Shown here one piece after another: positions 14,001-28,529 of a stretch of 64,000 bases of DNA (the stretch's first letter is position 1; every line of letters begins with the position of its first letter). The position numbers were made by a program, and so were the translations under genes. The stretch covers positions 1,114,501 through 1,178,500 of the forward strand of contig JAQPZY010001178.1 in the NCBI GenBank assembly GCA_029931535.1, written 5' to 3'. The notes below the pieces were generated by a model. The model worked only from the letters and a program-made list of their open reading frames with translations. It was not told the origin of the DNA and did not search any database. The DNA comes from Margaritifera margaritifera. Its lineage: Eukaryota > Mollusca > Bivalvia > Unionida > Margaritiferidae.

Positions 14001-14880
14001 AATCCTTCCCCCAAAAAGGTAAAAATATGGTCCAACAATATGAAAGTTGGAAATGTTAAAATTCTTTCAAAGACATAGAAAATAAACTTAAGAGTAAAAA
14101 AGAAAAATAGCAAATATTTAAAGCATAGGATACACATTTATTGTACAAACCGCATTCCTTCAGAAACTCTCTGATTTTTTCTTATGGTACAAACCGCATT
14201 CCTTAGGAGTTCACATCAACATACTTCTGTCGCACAGGGTGGAAGTCAACAAACTTGTACTCGTAGCGTATCGACTCTAGTTGAGGTTCACCCTTCAGGA
14301 GGTATGCTTGAGTCCCAATATGTGTGTCCTATTCGCGAGCGGCACAATACCACTTCATCTCTACGATGTAGTCTGTACGAGGGATGTCGCTCCACTATGA
14401 TGGGTTTGATGTTTCAAAACTTGTTTGTGGAGTTTGCATTCACATATTTTGCTGAGTTAATACAACATGCCGATTTATGCAATATATGAAGTCACGACAG
14501 TGTATAAACTTGCATTTTGAAGTCATATACACAATAAAATGAATTTCCTTGCGAGTTAATTTTCTAAAGAAATTTTCGGGAAGATTTTGTGTAAAGTTTT
14601 GTTCCTATTTGTTTACAGTTAAAAACAACGACATTGTTCATTTCCATGAGTCATTTTATGATCATATCGATTTGTATAACTTTATCATGCTCTGCAGATT
14701 TATTTTAGAGGGAAATATATATTTTAAATACATTTGAAAAAGTCTCAGCATAGTCTTTGCTTTTGGTCATTTGCAAAGTTTCTTTTCTCTCGTCGCATGC
14801 TTATGATAGAGACGCAGCGTTTCTCACATAGCCTGAAGAGACCTTAGGTACTCGTAGGCTATTAAGATCAAGAAACGAAT
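14001..14880. other. Non-coding host DNA
   Basis: A 101-codon frame at 14,184-14,489 (plus) has no family resemblance. Nothing else is seen. Confidence 0.35.
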
Positions 14881-14885
14881 TTTTC

Positions 14886-14930
<45 letters not shown>

Positions 14931-15185
14931 TGTATGTGTGTGTTGAGAGAGAGAATTGCACAAAAGTTTAAGAAGATTATATATACCGACTTACTCGTAC
15001 TCTCTCTCTCTCTTCCTGTAATTGTGTGAATGTGTGTGTTGAGAGAGAGAGAGAGAATTGCACAACAAATTAGGAAGATTATACATACCGACTTACCTGT
15101 ACTCTCTCTCTCTCTCTGCTTGTGTGAATGTGTGTGTTGAGAGAGAGAGAGAGAGAGAGAGCAGAGAGAGACAGAGAGAGTCGTG
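14881..15185. repeat. CT/GA-rich tandem units, about 115 bp, nearly three copies
   Basis: Each unit has a (CT)n tract, a TGTGTGTTGAGAGAGAGA segment, AATTGCACAA and ACCGACTTAC. The last copy is shortened. Confidence 0.75.
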
Positions 15186-15362
15186 TGTATAAGCTTCCGA
15201 AATTTTTGCGCAATTCATTTTACATTTTTCAAACTTTACCTTTAGTCGGCACCATATAGCCACTATTGTGCTGATGTGCCATAAAACCCTACTACTTCAT
15301 ACTACTATGGTATGTATATGTACGGTATGTATATATGTTCAGTATGTATATATGTATGCTAA

Positions 15363-15666
15363 TCTGATTAAAATCGATATCTACTTATAATAAGTAGATA
15401 TGACAGACACCAATAAAGGTTCAGGTTCTGCTGACCTTTGGAATTCCCGGTCTTCATATTCTTAGTAACCTATCATATAAAGCGTTGCATTTCGTCTTAG
15501 GTAGAGTTATGGTTTGAAACGATATGCTTCAAATGAAGTTTTTCACTTTCATAAACTTGAAAACTGTAATTTAATTAGTGAATCGAAAGGTCAACAGAAC
15601 ATGACCTCGTAATGGTGTCCGCCAGATCTCCGTTATGTCGGAGATCTCGATTTTAATCAGACTGGT
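15363..15666. mobile_element. Possible MITE with ~20-bp inverted ends
   Basis: The left end reads TCTGATTAAAATCGATATCT, and the reverse complement of the right end reads GTCTGATTAAAATCGAGATC. The interior (about 300 bp) has no coding potential. An internal palindrome GATATCTACTTATAATAAG lies near the left end. No target-site duplication was confirmed. Confidence 0.45.
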
Positions 15667-18600
15667 TTGTATACATGCATACACTGTAAAATCTGCAAAT
15701 TCAAGTTTACTCTAAATATGCACGATGGTGAAAATTATGTGCAACAGAAACATGATACCTGTTTAGGTTAAGTGTATATGCATGTAATATTTATGTTGAT
15801 AAGAACTATGTACAAAATATATTACCGATCGATGATATCATTTGAATTACATATTTGAAATACCGAAAGAAAAAAAAAACAAGAGACAAAGTTATACTGC
15901 GAAGTGAAGGCACAAAGCTGACTTTCTGGAATTACACCTTAGAATTATTTAATTAGGTACGTATATTTATAAGAAATCTGCTCTGTTAGTACTTTAACAT
16001 TTTTAGCCTAAGAATACAACAACAAAAAGGAAGAAATACCCCATAGTAAAATTTGTAAGCAGAAAAAGATAAGGAAAGAAGAAAAGAAGACAAAAAGGTA
16101 AAATATGGTTCTCTTATTTTTGCAAACTTTAACATATTTTTGCAATTTGTAACATATTTTTGCAAACTTTAACATATTTTTGCAATTTTTAACATATTTT
16201 TGAAAGTTTTAACATATATTTTTTTGTTGTTAGTCTCAACTATCATTTTGAAAGTTGAGACTGGAATATTAAACATATCCTTGAATTTTATTTAAATTTA
16301 AATGTGTTGGTGCCTATTTAAAACATGAACACAGTACCTTAGTATGCCTAAACCAAACACATTCATACGCCTGAGTTAATGATGACACAGACGGTAGACT
16401 ATTAAGTGATAAATAATTTAAAAGATAAGAACTTAATAAATATTGTAATTATAATTACATGTGACTAATCATGTACAATCAGCTAAGTTATTCGTCATAT
16501 TTGTGCAATGAACATGAAAATACAAGAATTGCTGCGTGGCCCTATCTGACTGCGTTATGGGTAATTGATTTGGAATATACATTTAGCGATACATAAAAAT
16601 GACCTGGGACTTAAAATTAGTCACACACACACATACACGCGTATCTATGCATGTTACTATTCCATAGATTGATATATGTGGTAAATGCATACTTTCAGTT
16701 TTAGTTAAAAAGGTTCTGATTTGTCAGTTCCTAAAGTTTCATCTTATCAAAGTCTGCTTACGAAGAATAAGAAGACACACATTAACGCATGAAGAGTAAA
16801 AGTAGATGAGTTTTTAAAAGTCAACTGCGTAATATTATGCAACAATATTGTCATGTACATCATCAGGATTCAGTTTTATCTGGACCTATGATAAAGTTAA
16901 CTTAACGTTTTATGGTTCGAAATTTGCAGCATTGGTCGTAAATTATCTTTCCCCAATCTTTTCTCATGTTTTATCTAGTGATTAAAAAAAAAACTCTTTC
17001 CCTTTAATGTAGTATAAAACTATTATTGGGAATATAAATGCTGAAATTGAGATACTACTAATTTTGAGACGACAAGTTGTTTTTTCCACTTTAAATTTCT
17101 TTGCATTGTTGATGACATCAACAAATAAAAAATGTCTATAATAGCATACAGTTTAAATTCTGCTTTTTTCGCCTCTGAAGAAGTTATAATATGTAGCAAT
17201 GGGAAATTTAAGATTTAGAACATATCCACCTTGAAGAAATATCGAAACTTTTTTCTATACCATCATAAGTAAGATGCATTTACGTTTCAATTCAGCAGGT
17301 GTTCTTTTAAATTAAAATGTCCAGCAAAAAAGCAGACTTTTTATACACATAAACACTAAAAAAAATAAAAAAAAAAAAAGTCTTTCACCCTCCCCCAACG
17401 GAATATAATAGCTGTCATTTAAAAAAAGATAGACAGATGGATGGATGGATGGATTAAAATTGTCAATGATAAAGCAACGTAATGCATAGAATTGTTAAGG
17501 CATAAATCACTCTGGAACTCCCTTTCATTTCTCATGGCCTCCGTATTGTGCTCCAAACAAATATGTTATGGAATTTCCATCCATATATTTTCCACTTACC
17601 TTATAAATTGGGACCGTGAAAGCTCAACGCCATCCTTCGTCAAACGAAGTCTTTTCTAATGAAAAATTCTTAAATCTTCCTAGAAGCATGATATTTGCTA
17701 AACAAGAACTTGTCCACTCTTATTCAGTATTTTTAAGACAGTAGTATCCCTCAAATGTTTTGTCCCAGTATCTTAATATGATTGCATTTGTGCGTCCGTA
17801 CGGAACGGGATCGTGTTTTTCACACCGTTTGAATGACAGCAACACTAGAGTTCATAACAGCTGCAGTGGTAGCCGAAGGTAACCTGACATACAACGAAGC
17901 ACACGCCCCACTTAACCAATAGAAACTCGACACTGCCTTTCAAATATTCATGCGCATTTCGAGCCGGTAGCCACAACGCGGTCACTGCGCATGCCCTGGA
18001 CTTCTTAGCAGGCTTTTCATTATTAATTCCATTCTTGGTAGAACTGGAAGCATGTATTTGCAAGAATTCTCCAGGGTCCATTAGGAAATTGAATTTTCTC
18101 TGAAACAATGCGCCACTTGAGGGAAATGTAAGAATAGAGAGTCTGATGTAGATTTCAGTCGGGGAGGCCATCATTAGCAATAGCACATCAAAAGTAACAA
18201 AAAGCCGATTAAACAACAAGTCTGATAGACTAGTTAAAGCCGCGATTTCTTCTCTCCCTCTCTTTGAATATTACTTATTTTTCAATACAGCGGTCATTAG
18301 CGATATTCTAGACACTCGGTTCTTACATTCTCTGCTCTACTGTCTCATTTACAAGATTCAGTCTTTACCTTCCTCTTGCATAGAAAGCAAGATATCTGTC
18401 ATTTTTCGCCCCGCGAGCGCTGTGTCATATTACATCGGATAATTTAACTTCGTCGTGAACAGCATTCATTCTATATGCAGTCGTATGCTTTATTCAATTT
18501 AGCTAACATCACAATATTTGTCGATTAATCTCAAAGAGACTAAGGTTTTGTACAGACTGCATTGAATTGTTGCTTTTCATTATGTTTCTGTTTTGTTGGA

Positions 18601-19218
18601 ATGGCTCATATAAAATTCAGTTTATCTTTCTGCTTTTGATTCTGCTTGTTACTTCCAAAACAAAAGAAGAAAAAAATCACTTCTGATTATTACTGAGATG
18701 CGCAAGACAGAAAAAAGCTGAGAACAGGGTTAAATTACAAAGAGATAGGGTAATCCGAATACATAACCTATTTAAAATGCAAAATTGTGAAGAAAAGAAA
18801 TTGAGGTTTTGTTTAACTTATAATGTTTGATATCTACCATATGCTGATGCTATTTTTAATGTGAATAGGTAATGTGTACCAGTACTAAATAATTATTGGT
18901 GAAAAAGAGTTTGCTTGATATTAGTTTCTCTAAGTATATCACCTCTCACTCAATCTCTTTCAGGATTTGAACCGTAAGCATCACTTTTTAGAAATAGTGC
19001 AGTAATAAAACTAATTTATTATGAGCTGTAAATAAACAGTTAGTTGCTCATTTTTCATACCATGTGTTAACCATCTTTTTCTTTTAAAATCTAAATTCGT
19101 CTGTAGTAAGAGAATAGACATAACAGTAAAATATGGTACTCAGTGACATTTCTCTTAAACAAACGTATCTATAATGATATTAGTGTTGCTTTTTGTTTCA
19201 ATCACTCAACATATCCAT
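15667..19218. other. Non-coding host DNA with minor repeats
   Basis: At about 16,118-16,215 a 21-bp unit (TTTTTGCAAACTTTAACATA) repeats about five times. The longest frame, 124 codons at 17,845-18,219 (minus), is not recognised. No other feature seen. Confidence 0.4.
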
Positions 19219-19230
19219 CTCTCTCCCCCC

Positions 19231-19264
<34 letters not shown>

Positions 19265-19285
19265 GGCGCACACACGCACACATCT
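19219..19285. repeat. (CT)n(CA)n microsatellite
   Basis: About 13 CT units followed by an imperfect CA run. Confidence 0.85.
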
Positions 19286-20219
19286 TCTGGCTAGTTCTTT
19301 GCAGATATCTAATCTTTGTGTCAAAAAGGATAGATGGATAGAAAGGTGGGTAGGAGTAGTACCCTAATTATAAGCTTTAAGTTCTTACTATTCATAAAAA
19401 TGAAATATAGTGTATGACATAAATATTACTGTAAATATTGATTACCGTGTTATTTATCTTTTGGAATTGGATATAGATGACAAAACATTTGAGATACAAA
19501 GTGTTTGGTCGACCTTTCATTTTAAGAATTTTGCACTATTAGTTTGACGAAAGTCAGTGAACAAAATTAGATTTTTTAATGTATTTTCTTTTTGTTATCT
19601 CCATAGATTTAATGGATTTTGTACTAGCTTAAGCGACAAATGTCAGGCTAAATTTGAAATCTTTTCTTAACACAGATTTCTCTGCGGAATGAAGGCAGTG
19701 CATCAGTCAATACGATCCACTTACAGGTATATCCTGAATTGCAGACGCCGTATCGATTTATCGAGCACTTTATTTGTATTCCTGCGCCCCACTTCCGCTT
19801 CTACCCAGTGTCCTATCATGTACTTCCGGTGTTACGGTATTCATGCATAAAACTGTAAGGCACACAATGTCAATCGATCTGAAGTGGAGGAATGTCAGTA
19901 CATCAACCGAGAATTAAGCTTTTAGAGAGTGTAAATAGTCAATCAAAGATATTCAGTACAGATTTCACGTTGAAGGGGTGAAACGCATTTGGCGCATTAT
20001 TTTCAAGTGCGATAAACCTAAGCTTGATTCCCACAGAAAAAGCAAGCCTGTACATTTGTGCAGGTTAGAAATGAAGAAATTCGATTGGATCGAATATAAG
20101 GTTAACTTGACTCTGAACATTTAATGACAGTTTGTGGGATTATCAGTACTTTAAGAATATTAATGCAATACATCTGATTCTAAATCCATTAAAATTATCC
20201 TTTAAGATAATCTTTCAAA

Positions 20220-20220
<1 letters not shown>

Positions 20221-20286
<66 letters not shown>

Positions 20287-20305
20287 TATATATATATATA
20301 TATAT
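20221..20305. repeat. (TA)n microsatellite
   Basis: About 42 TA units with one G interruption. Confidence 0.95.
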
Positions 20306-21110
20306 TACGACAGATCTTTTCTAATAATTGCATTATTACACAACGTTATGTTTCTTTCAATTTCTCTTATATCCGAGTTGGTGGGAGAAAAGGTTTCTAT
20401 TCTACTAAATCTCCTGAGTACGCTTTTTTTTTTTTTTTTTAAAGTTACTTCGCGTAGAACAAACCGGCCAATATCAGACACTGCTCCGCTAAATGTTATC
20501 TGACGTGATGAAGTTAAATATATACCATTATCCACTCCGCCATTTAAATGTTTCTTTTTAAAATTTGGTAAAATGTTTGGTGTTTTGTGGTTCGATATTA
20601 AAGTTTTTTTGTTATTCTTGTTTTTATTTTTCCATACATTGAACGAAACACCGGTATTCTTGCATTCGCTAGGAATTTTGGCCAAAGAATATGCAAAGGG
20701 ATAAATTAATATCGTTCCACAATGAATACCACGTGGGATAAGATTTTTTTTTTTAAAATACCGACATGAAAGCGTTTTCATTGCAAGTATCATAATGTAC
20801 AAAAGATGTTCCTCAAAAGTGAGAACGCATACCAAATATAGATCACGTTTACAAAAAAAAAAAAAAAAAAAAAAAAGTATATGGATACTTATTGTGTACC
20901 AATTCTGTGGGAAATAGTTCGTCTGACAAACGTGTGCCCAATCAGCTGTCATATTTGCGATGTGTATTGTCTTTCCTTTATTTCCTTTATATTTTGCTCT
21001 TTCTTAAATGTTAATGTAATAATAATATTTTCTTGTTTGGATGATTTCCATGCTTAATTTTTTAAACCATGATTATGAGAATTAGAAAAATCATCATTTA
21101 AAACTAACTT
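20306..21110. other. Region with a long unrecognised minus frame
   Basis: A 215-codon frame (20,305-20,952, minus) is the longest host open frame. It contains poly-Phe and poly-Lys runs from homopolymers and matches no family I know. Low complexity and the TA array at its end argue for chance. I do not call a gene. Confidence 0.3.
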
Positions 21111-21699
21111 TTGTGAGCTGCTTGCCAGTGGCTTCCCGTGGGTCGGTGGTTCTTCCCGGGGTCTTCAAGGGTTGTTCCTCCATCAAATATACTGACTGCC
21201 ATGTACATCATCTCATGTGCTGAAAAATGGCATTAAACCCCACAAATCAAAATTAATTTAATATCAGCATTTAAATTTGAGGCCAATGACTCGATTGCTT
21301 TGATGGGTACTCAATTAACGACTTCCATGTTCGTCTTATACTAGCGATTTGCTTTGGAAATGTTACATTATGCAAGCAAAGCAGATAATGTCAAATAATA
21401 ATTTAAATGGCAGGGCCTGTTTTATATTCCATAACTTACATTTGATACAACATTTCTGATTGACTTTAGGTTTCATGATCAATGTTGAATGAGTAATTTA
21501 GAAGAATAAGAGTAGCTGACGCGAAGGATATCTCGTGACTAGACAAAATCTGTAAGCCCTGGCAATCACTTCGTTGACTACTTCAAGCTTTTTCGTGTCA
21601 AATAGGATTTGTGTATCGACAAGCACAATTCAGTATGTCGTTGCCAAAACACGCTCAGCACGGAGGGCGAAATACCATTTTAACTAATAGATTCTAAAA

Positions 21700-21701
<2 letters not shown>

Positions 21702-21756
<55 letters not shown>

Positions 21757-21820
21757 TACTGAGACAGAAAAACAGACAGACAGAGAGAGACAAACAGACA
21801 GACAGACAGAGACAGAGAGT
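21702..21820. repeat. (GA)n and (CAGA)n microsatellite
   Basis: About 22 GA units followed by imperfect CAGA units. Confidence 0.9.
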
Positions 21821-22537
21821 TTGTATATGATATTAAGGGTTTTATTACTTTTAAGAGTTGTTTACTTCTGTATGCGCGGATTTATATTCAGCGCGAAAAT
21901 GTAACTTAAGTACGTGTCAACAAACAAGAATCGCTCCTCAAATTTATGACTGCGTGACATTGATCTAAAGGCAGGGTTGCGCGAAACGAAAAGCGCGAAA
22001 AAAAGGACACTTACAGTATTGTGGTATGAGAAAATAAAGAGCAAAATAATCGGATGATATCGATTTTCTGACCTGAATTGGCGGATTTTGTGCTGCATAA
22101 ATATTAATGAAGAAAATGTAATGACCTTAGAGACTTTAAATTGTGTACTAGGCCGTTTATGTTTAGTCTAAAGCCATGAATGATGATGACATGATGGTAT
22201 TGTAAGCATCATTGAATGTCTATATGTCATCATTAAATCAAGTACAAATTTAAGGATCTTATGAACCGTATATGCCAGACAACGAACCGAGACCCAGCTT
22301 GCCAGCGATCTAAACCCGGAAATGACGTCAAACAACGCACATGCAGTTCATAATGCACAAATTTTCATCACGATAACGGGCAGAATCCTACAGGTGCATT
22401 ATACTCGGATATAGTTTTATCACAACAATTTCAGAATTTATTTTTGTACACGATCTAGTATATATCAGTTTGTGTCCTAATTAATGAGCTTTCTAAGACT
22501 CTCAGGTGTCCGTGTACCGTTCGATTATATTTATGTC

Positions 22538-22680
<143 letters not shown>

Positions 22681-22803
22681 ATGATCAATGCAAATCTCGC
22701 GAACCATTTTTCAAAAAGTCAGAACCTCTGTCCATTTTCTCGTAATCCAAACGATCGAGTCAAATCTCATACGGACTGATAATGGACGTATCCAACGAGA
22801 GAA

Positions 22804-22806
<3 letters not shown>

Positions 22807-22836
<30 letters not shown>
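22807..22836. repeat. (ATT)n microsatellite
   Basis: Ten ATT units. Confidence 0.9.
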
Positions 22837-22837
<1 letters not shown>

Positions 22838-25336
22838 CTTCGTAATTACATATTTAAACATTAAACAGGCAACGCTAAGCAGTAAAGCGCTATCGTTATC
22901 ATCCATAAAAAGTTTCCTGTGCTGCATCTTATTTAAAATATTTAGATACTTGGTTTCAAATAATGTACGTAGGTAATTTTTCTGTAACTTGTATTCCCTG
23001 GTTTGTTTTAACATTTTCTTTATTCGGAGAGTTTTGCTTCTCTATGATATGATGCAAATAACTATTGTTCTATGCGTGTGACTCTGTGTGTGTGTGTGTT
23101 TGTTGATGTATGTCTTTAACTGTTCCCATGAAAAATAACTTACCCCGAGTACGATGCCACCGAACGCGAAGGACAATTTTTGGACAAAAATGCTATCATA
23201 TTTTTTTCAGCAACGATTTGAAAGTTAACATGCCTTAAATTGTTTTATATATTTCCTCAAGTCTCTGAGGTGTCAAATCATGATCAGATTTTTCTGTGTT
23301 TTCTTTGGTTGACTTAATTCGCATAAATAACCGGCACCATCCAGCATTGTTTCTCCAAGATCATGAAATAATGTCAGCGGATTTATCATGTCCGGCTAAC
23401 ATAGCCTAGCCATTAATCTGTTACAAAGTACGGATATCACAATTAATTCACAACGATCTTTTTGCTTCGTATTTCATCAGCAAACACCGGAAGAGGAAGT
23501 CTTTCATTGCCATGCAATTTGAGCCAGTTTTCATTACCGTCCACCAGTTGCCTCACGGCAGGCTTTGCTCTACTGACCTATGTAAACCAAATGGCCGGTT
23601 TCTCATTGCAGCTATTATAAGGATCGAAATGAAAAAGACCTAGTCCAAAGAAACTTATGAGTGTAAGAAGTTAATAATATATTTATTGAAAAAAGTCAAC
23701 CGAAACAACATATAATTTTCAAAATTTTAACGGCTTTTTACTTGTAAATATTCGGCTTAGAGTATGCAACGGAATAAATAGAACTATATTTTTAATCTCA
23801 TATGCACTGCATCTAATTTCGAATATATTTCAGGATATATGATTTTTTTTGTCTAATTGTCGTAGTTATTTTTGCTTATGTGATTTTGTGTTACTTTCAA
23901 CCTCGTGAAAGGTTTCTCGTCACTTTACAAGTTCGTCTGTTTAAGTACATGAATGCAGTAATCACTAAACGACCTCAAATTTGCCTGGCAGAGAAAAGGG
24001 AGAATACTTCGCCTATTCATTAACGTAAGCATCTTTTCTAAAACTGGCGTTGCACTTTGAAAATATTTCCATTTTGTGAAACAGAACTTATAAGTATACA
24101 AAACTTTGAAGTTATAAAGAGTTGAAATTATACTTGTTATACTGTAAAATGTCTCCATGTGACCCACTCAGTTGGGCAAGCTTATGTTTGGCGACCCCAA
24201 CATATAATGATTCATGTGTAACTGGCCACTGAATTGGTCAGCGATCAATTTTAATAATTGTTATGCGACGGTTGCTAAACAGGTGTCACCGATGGCCGAG
24301 GGATAAATGGGTTCTTGCGATCGAGGAGGCGTCGATATTAAGCCATTTCCTTAGTGATGAAAAGTGGTGAAAAACTTCGACCATTGCTTGTTTTGGAGTT
24401 CCCCCCGCCCCGACAGACACGCACACACACAAAAAAGAAAAAAAAAAAGAAAAATAAAAATAAAATAAAATGTTCATACCAAGAAGAAAAATTATGTACA
24501 CATTAAGAAAAGAATACGAAAACCGAAAAAGATTCTTATGTTCAGGGTCGCTTAAACATAAGCGTCTACTTAAAGGCAGATCAAAAGGTTGAAGAGGCGA
24601 GATTAACACAATCCAACTGTCTTCTGTGGTTTTCTTTCTGAACCATTCACTACCAGATATACCAATAATCAATGCTGACATCATATTCTTCAATAGACAC
24701 ATTTGGCTAATAGAGTTAATAAAGGAAGCTGACCACATGCTATATTATCTCTTTCGTAATACTTGAGTAAATAAACTTTGTATGTGTAAACGATATCATT
24801 CTGCAAAAGTATTTAAACCCACAGGTCCGAGGATCCGATTTGTAATAGATACTAATGCATTCTAAAGAAAGCCTGATAATCAGTATCATGTCTCAAAACT
24901 AATATAAATCAAGGTATTATTCGTTTTATTCCCAGTAATTGATTTTTGAGGAAGATCCGACATCCGAATGTCTTTATTCCTTTCACGAGAATATTTAGGC
25001 GACTCTTGGGACTAATTTCCTTCCATCGTTTGATGAACGAACGACTCCGCGTAGAACATGTTTGCGGGATGAGAGGCAATAAAGTAAATATTTATACTCC
25101 TGTTGCATTCTCTACGACGTCACAGTGCCATGTATTTCTATTGATAATCTTCCTGATCCAGATGTAAAGATGTCATTATCTTTTACAGCCATGAGGAGCA
25201 GTAGCAAGATCAATTATTTTAAGTAAACGAAGTCATATGTATCTTTTAAACTGCATATATACGATGTTGTTGTCACAAACCGCGATTTAAGACCCAACGA
25301 ACAGTGACCATTCTTTGAAACAGTTGCTAAAATCAG

Positions 25337-25340
<4 letters not shown>
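22837..25340. other. Non-coding host DNA
   Basis: Short frames (up to 150 codons, minus, 24,286-24,738) are not recognised. No RNA gene or repeat family seen. Confidence 0.4.

Positions 25341-25420
<80 letters not shown>
25341..25420. repeat. (CA)n(TA)n compound microsatellite
   Basis: About 14 CA units then about 25 TA units. Confidence 0.95.
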
Positions 25421-25425
<5 letters not shown>

Positions 25426-26254
25426 ACAAATCAGAAATTGCGCTTTTATTTTTGAAAAGCAAGCCTTTTCATAATTTGAAATCGGTTTTGTTGCATCTCA
25501 AATTTAAAAAAAAGATGGAAAGACAGGGAAATTCTGACCAGAAGGCATGAACGTCGTGATTGCCTGTGTCAACGGCGTCACGTATACTGTACAATTGAAA
25601 CAAGTTTTGACCAGATAATCGCTTAATACATTGCTTGAACAATCAATATATTAATACCCACTTAGTAAGTCAATAAACTGGATGTGCATATTGGAACGAG
25701 GCTGCATTATAAATTACCGGTCATTATATTAGAAAGACAAAATATATCATCAAAAGGTTACAATTTCAGAGATGAAACAAAATAAATGGCACTGCTCTGT
25801 ACCACTACAGGAAATATTTATCTTGAATTATATTTATTTGATTTTCCAGTCAAATTAGTGACAGTATATGCTTGGCTATGTTAGTCCCAGGTCACATAAA
25901 ATGTAGATAAAGCGCCATATGACTGCTTGTACTGGAGAAAAAAGATATCAAGCACGGTTATCTGAATGGATTATACATTTTGTTTTGCAATATCCTTGTG
26001 TCCCGGGTCTACATTGAACTATAAAAATGACATCACTGGATCCACGTGTTTATTGTCGTCCTGCCCGATGGACTGGTGTTCATCAACCGGATAGTTTTGG
26101 GGTGGGGAGGGGGAGGGGGTGAACGCTCTAATAGTATAATAGTACGTACCGTGCCGCCGATTGTGGTCCGTTTATTTAAGCTTAGTGGAACACCAATGGG
26201 TCTTACTTATATATATATATTCCTGCATGCCGCAAAACAGGCAACTAATGGCGA

Positions 26255-26405
26255 TAGGAGACACGGTGGCTAAGTAGATTGCGTGCCAGACTTGTGTCTG
26301 AAACGGTGTGGGTTCGAATCCTACTTTCGTATCAGCCAGGGTCGGATACCCTGGTGCGTCCATGGGCAAGGCACTTTGCTCCAATTGCCTCGACACTGAA
26401 AATAC
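26255..26405 (+). mobile_element. tRNA-derived SINE (second family)
   Basis: The head has ACACGGTGGCTAAGTAGATT (A-box-like) and GTGGGTTCGAATCCTAC (B-box-like). The tail has GTGCGTCCATGGGCAAGGCA and TTTGCTCCAATTGCC. The tail matches the fragment at 3,566-3,612. Confidence 0.7.
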
Positions 26406-26499
26406 TGAGTAAGCATGACAATTTTTATACACTTAATAATTTGTAATGAATACGAGACCAAACTAAAAAATATTGAAATGCAAGTGATTATACCATCCA

Positions 26500-26730
26500 A
26501 GAGCATCTGTATGGCGCCGCATTTTGATACAACAACGCAAAATGCCATACTAATACAAAATGTCAGAATGTCGACGCAGAATGTCATAATCAACGCAAAA
26601 TGTCAAAAAAATTCAACGCAGATTGTTATAACATTTTCATCTCGAGTAACGCAAAATGTCATAAAACGAACGCGCTTTGTAAAAATGTAAAAAAAAAAAA
26701 AAAAATCAACGCGATTTGTCATATGTGTAA
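26500..26730 (+). repeat. Dispersed repeat rich in ACGCAAAATGTC, copy 1
   Basis: The motif (A)ACGCAAAATGTCATA recurs about eight times with variation, preceded by GGCGCCGCATTTTGATACAA. The same block in the same order lies inverted at 55,905-56,150. Confidence 0.7.
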
Positions 26731-26949
26731 GAGATAAAAAAAAAAAGTCGTGGATAAATTTTGTAGTTTAAACAAATTTATTTCCTGTATATCCATACAT
26801 AGATACACACAAAGTTGTCATGACAAAAATGAAAAAGGGATTGGAACGAAAGAAATTCTTATTGAGTTCCTCTCCGATTAATCACCATACACTATACCAT
26901 ACATCAATTTAGCCTTCTTGAGATGTTCCTCCGACTTGAAGATTTATTA

Positions 26950-26951
26950 AA

Positions 26952-26999
<48 letters not shown>

Positions 27000-27000
27000 C
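26950..27000. repeat. (ATT)n microsatellite
   Basis: About 15 ATT units. Confidence 0.9.
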
Positions 27001-27339
27001 ATATTATTATAATTATATTATAATGACAAAAATTTTTTTTTAGGTTTGTGATGGTTTTCATTTAACAGTGAAAAGCATCAAAGTATATTCGGAGTGTAAG
27101 TCTTTTTTTTAAAAACAAATTACGAAATTCTAACCTTGTCCGTGCTGCTTATTATCCACCTTTATCAGCTTTAGACGAAATTTGCCGGGATACATAAGAA
27201 TAAGCTAAAGTACATTTACTTTTTTATTCCTTTTTTTTAAATAATTGGCCAAAATTATAAGCACTATTACTCGTTTATTTTCGACATATTAACAGCTGCA
27301 CGAAACTGTTCAGGAGTATCGGATATCAATGTAATATTA

Positions 27340-27605
27340 TCATTATCCAGAATTTGCCCCCACCCCCCAAACCCCCCACCCCCAAATAAATTAAATAAAA
27401 CAAAGCGGAACCCACCCCGAAAAAATGCAATGTTCTTTAGTGGCGCCCCTACTTTGCCACAGAGAACAGTTTTTATGTCAGTTGCTACCCCCCTCCCATC
27501 TACACCTCAGTTACAGTTTTTTAAAAAAAAAAAACAAAGCTCGCCCGGCGCCTAGGGGCAATTGACCCCTATGACCCCCGCCCCCCGTCGCGCCGCCAAT
27601 GGTCA
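27340..27605 (+). repeat. Dispersed GC-rich host repeat, copy 1
   Basis: TTCTTTAGTGGCGCCCCTAC, GTTTTTATGTCAGTTG, a C-rich stretch, GGGGCAATTG and GCGCCGCCA occur in the same order and orientation at 59,800-60,030. The end GCGCCGCCA may mark the family terminus. Confidence 0.65.
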
Positions 27606-28159
27606 AATGGTCGATGAGGTTCCATACATTTTTTTCGTCAACGGTTTGTATACTGAACAGACAACGGTAGAACAGGAGTGTTTTCTTAACAGGAAGTTGT
27701 TACGGTCTTTTTGAGAAATGTGTTTTTCAGCTTTGATGTTACTATCTCCTTAAAAACACGGTATGTCAATCTTTCATAAAAGTTGAGGAAATGGTTCTGT
27801 TTTTGGTGGGCATTGTTTTCATGTTACTTTCATAATTTCACTTTCAACGGCAGTATATTACTAGATATTTTGCATAAAATGTTACTGTAAGCTTTGTTCA
27901 AATTTGTATTTTCTGTTTTTCTTTCTTATATAGTTGACTCAAAGGGACAAAGTAAAGTCCTATTGATAAACTTGCACTGGCACGTTATTAAATAATCAGA
28001 AAGAGCATAAAATTGCGCTTGAAGTTAAAAATGAGTAGTAACACAGTCAATGTAGAATTTGATATACCTCTATTATTTTTGTTAGTTTCACTGTTGTTTT
28101 TCCAGTGAATGTAGGCCATCCTTAATTTATTTATTCCTTATAGCCTCAAAAACAGTTTC

Positions 28160-28161
28160 TC

Positions 28162-28207
<46 letters not shown>
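28160..28207. repeat. Poly(T) tract
   Basis: About 47 T in a row, possibly a retroposon tail in reverse orientation. Confidence 0.9.
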
Positions 28208-28212
<5 letters not shown>

Positions 28213-28529
28213 TAACACACAGAGTTTTCAACAAATATATCATGATATACTTTATTACAATTAAATAAACAATAAATAAATAAATAAATAAATCTAATAA
28301 TGGAAAATATTTTAAGGATGGTCTCAGTTATTCTCGACTGATCCCCTTATTAACTGGTGCCTGGTTTGTTAAGGCTTAAATTACAATAAAATTCAGAAAT
28401 TACATTTCTTGTTTATTTCTTCTCTACATCTATTGCTAATGCAGGGATATACAATTCCTATTGACATCAACGCAAACTTGCGAACTCCAGACTGGATGTC
28501 TAATGAAGGCTGAGGGGATATACAAATGA

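Noticed and set aside
17845..18219. 124-codon minus frame as a host exon
   Set aside because: No domain or clear splice context could be recognised.
20305..20952. 215-codon minus frame
   Set aside because: Homopolymer-encoded Phe and Lys runs, no recognisable domain and a TA array at its end; chance is more likely.
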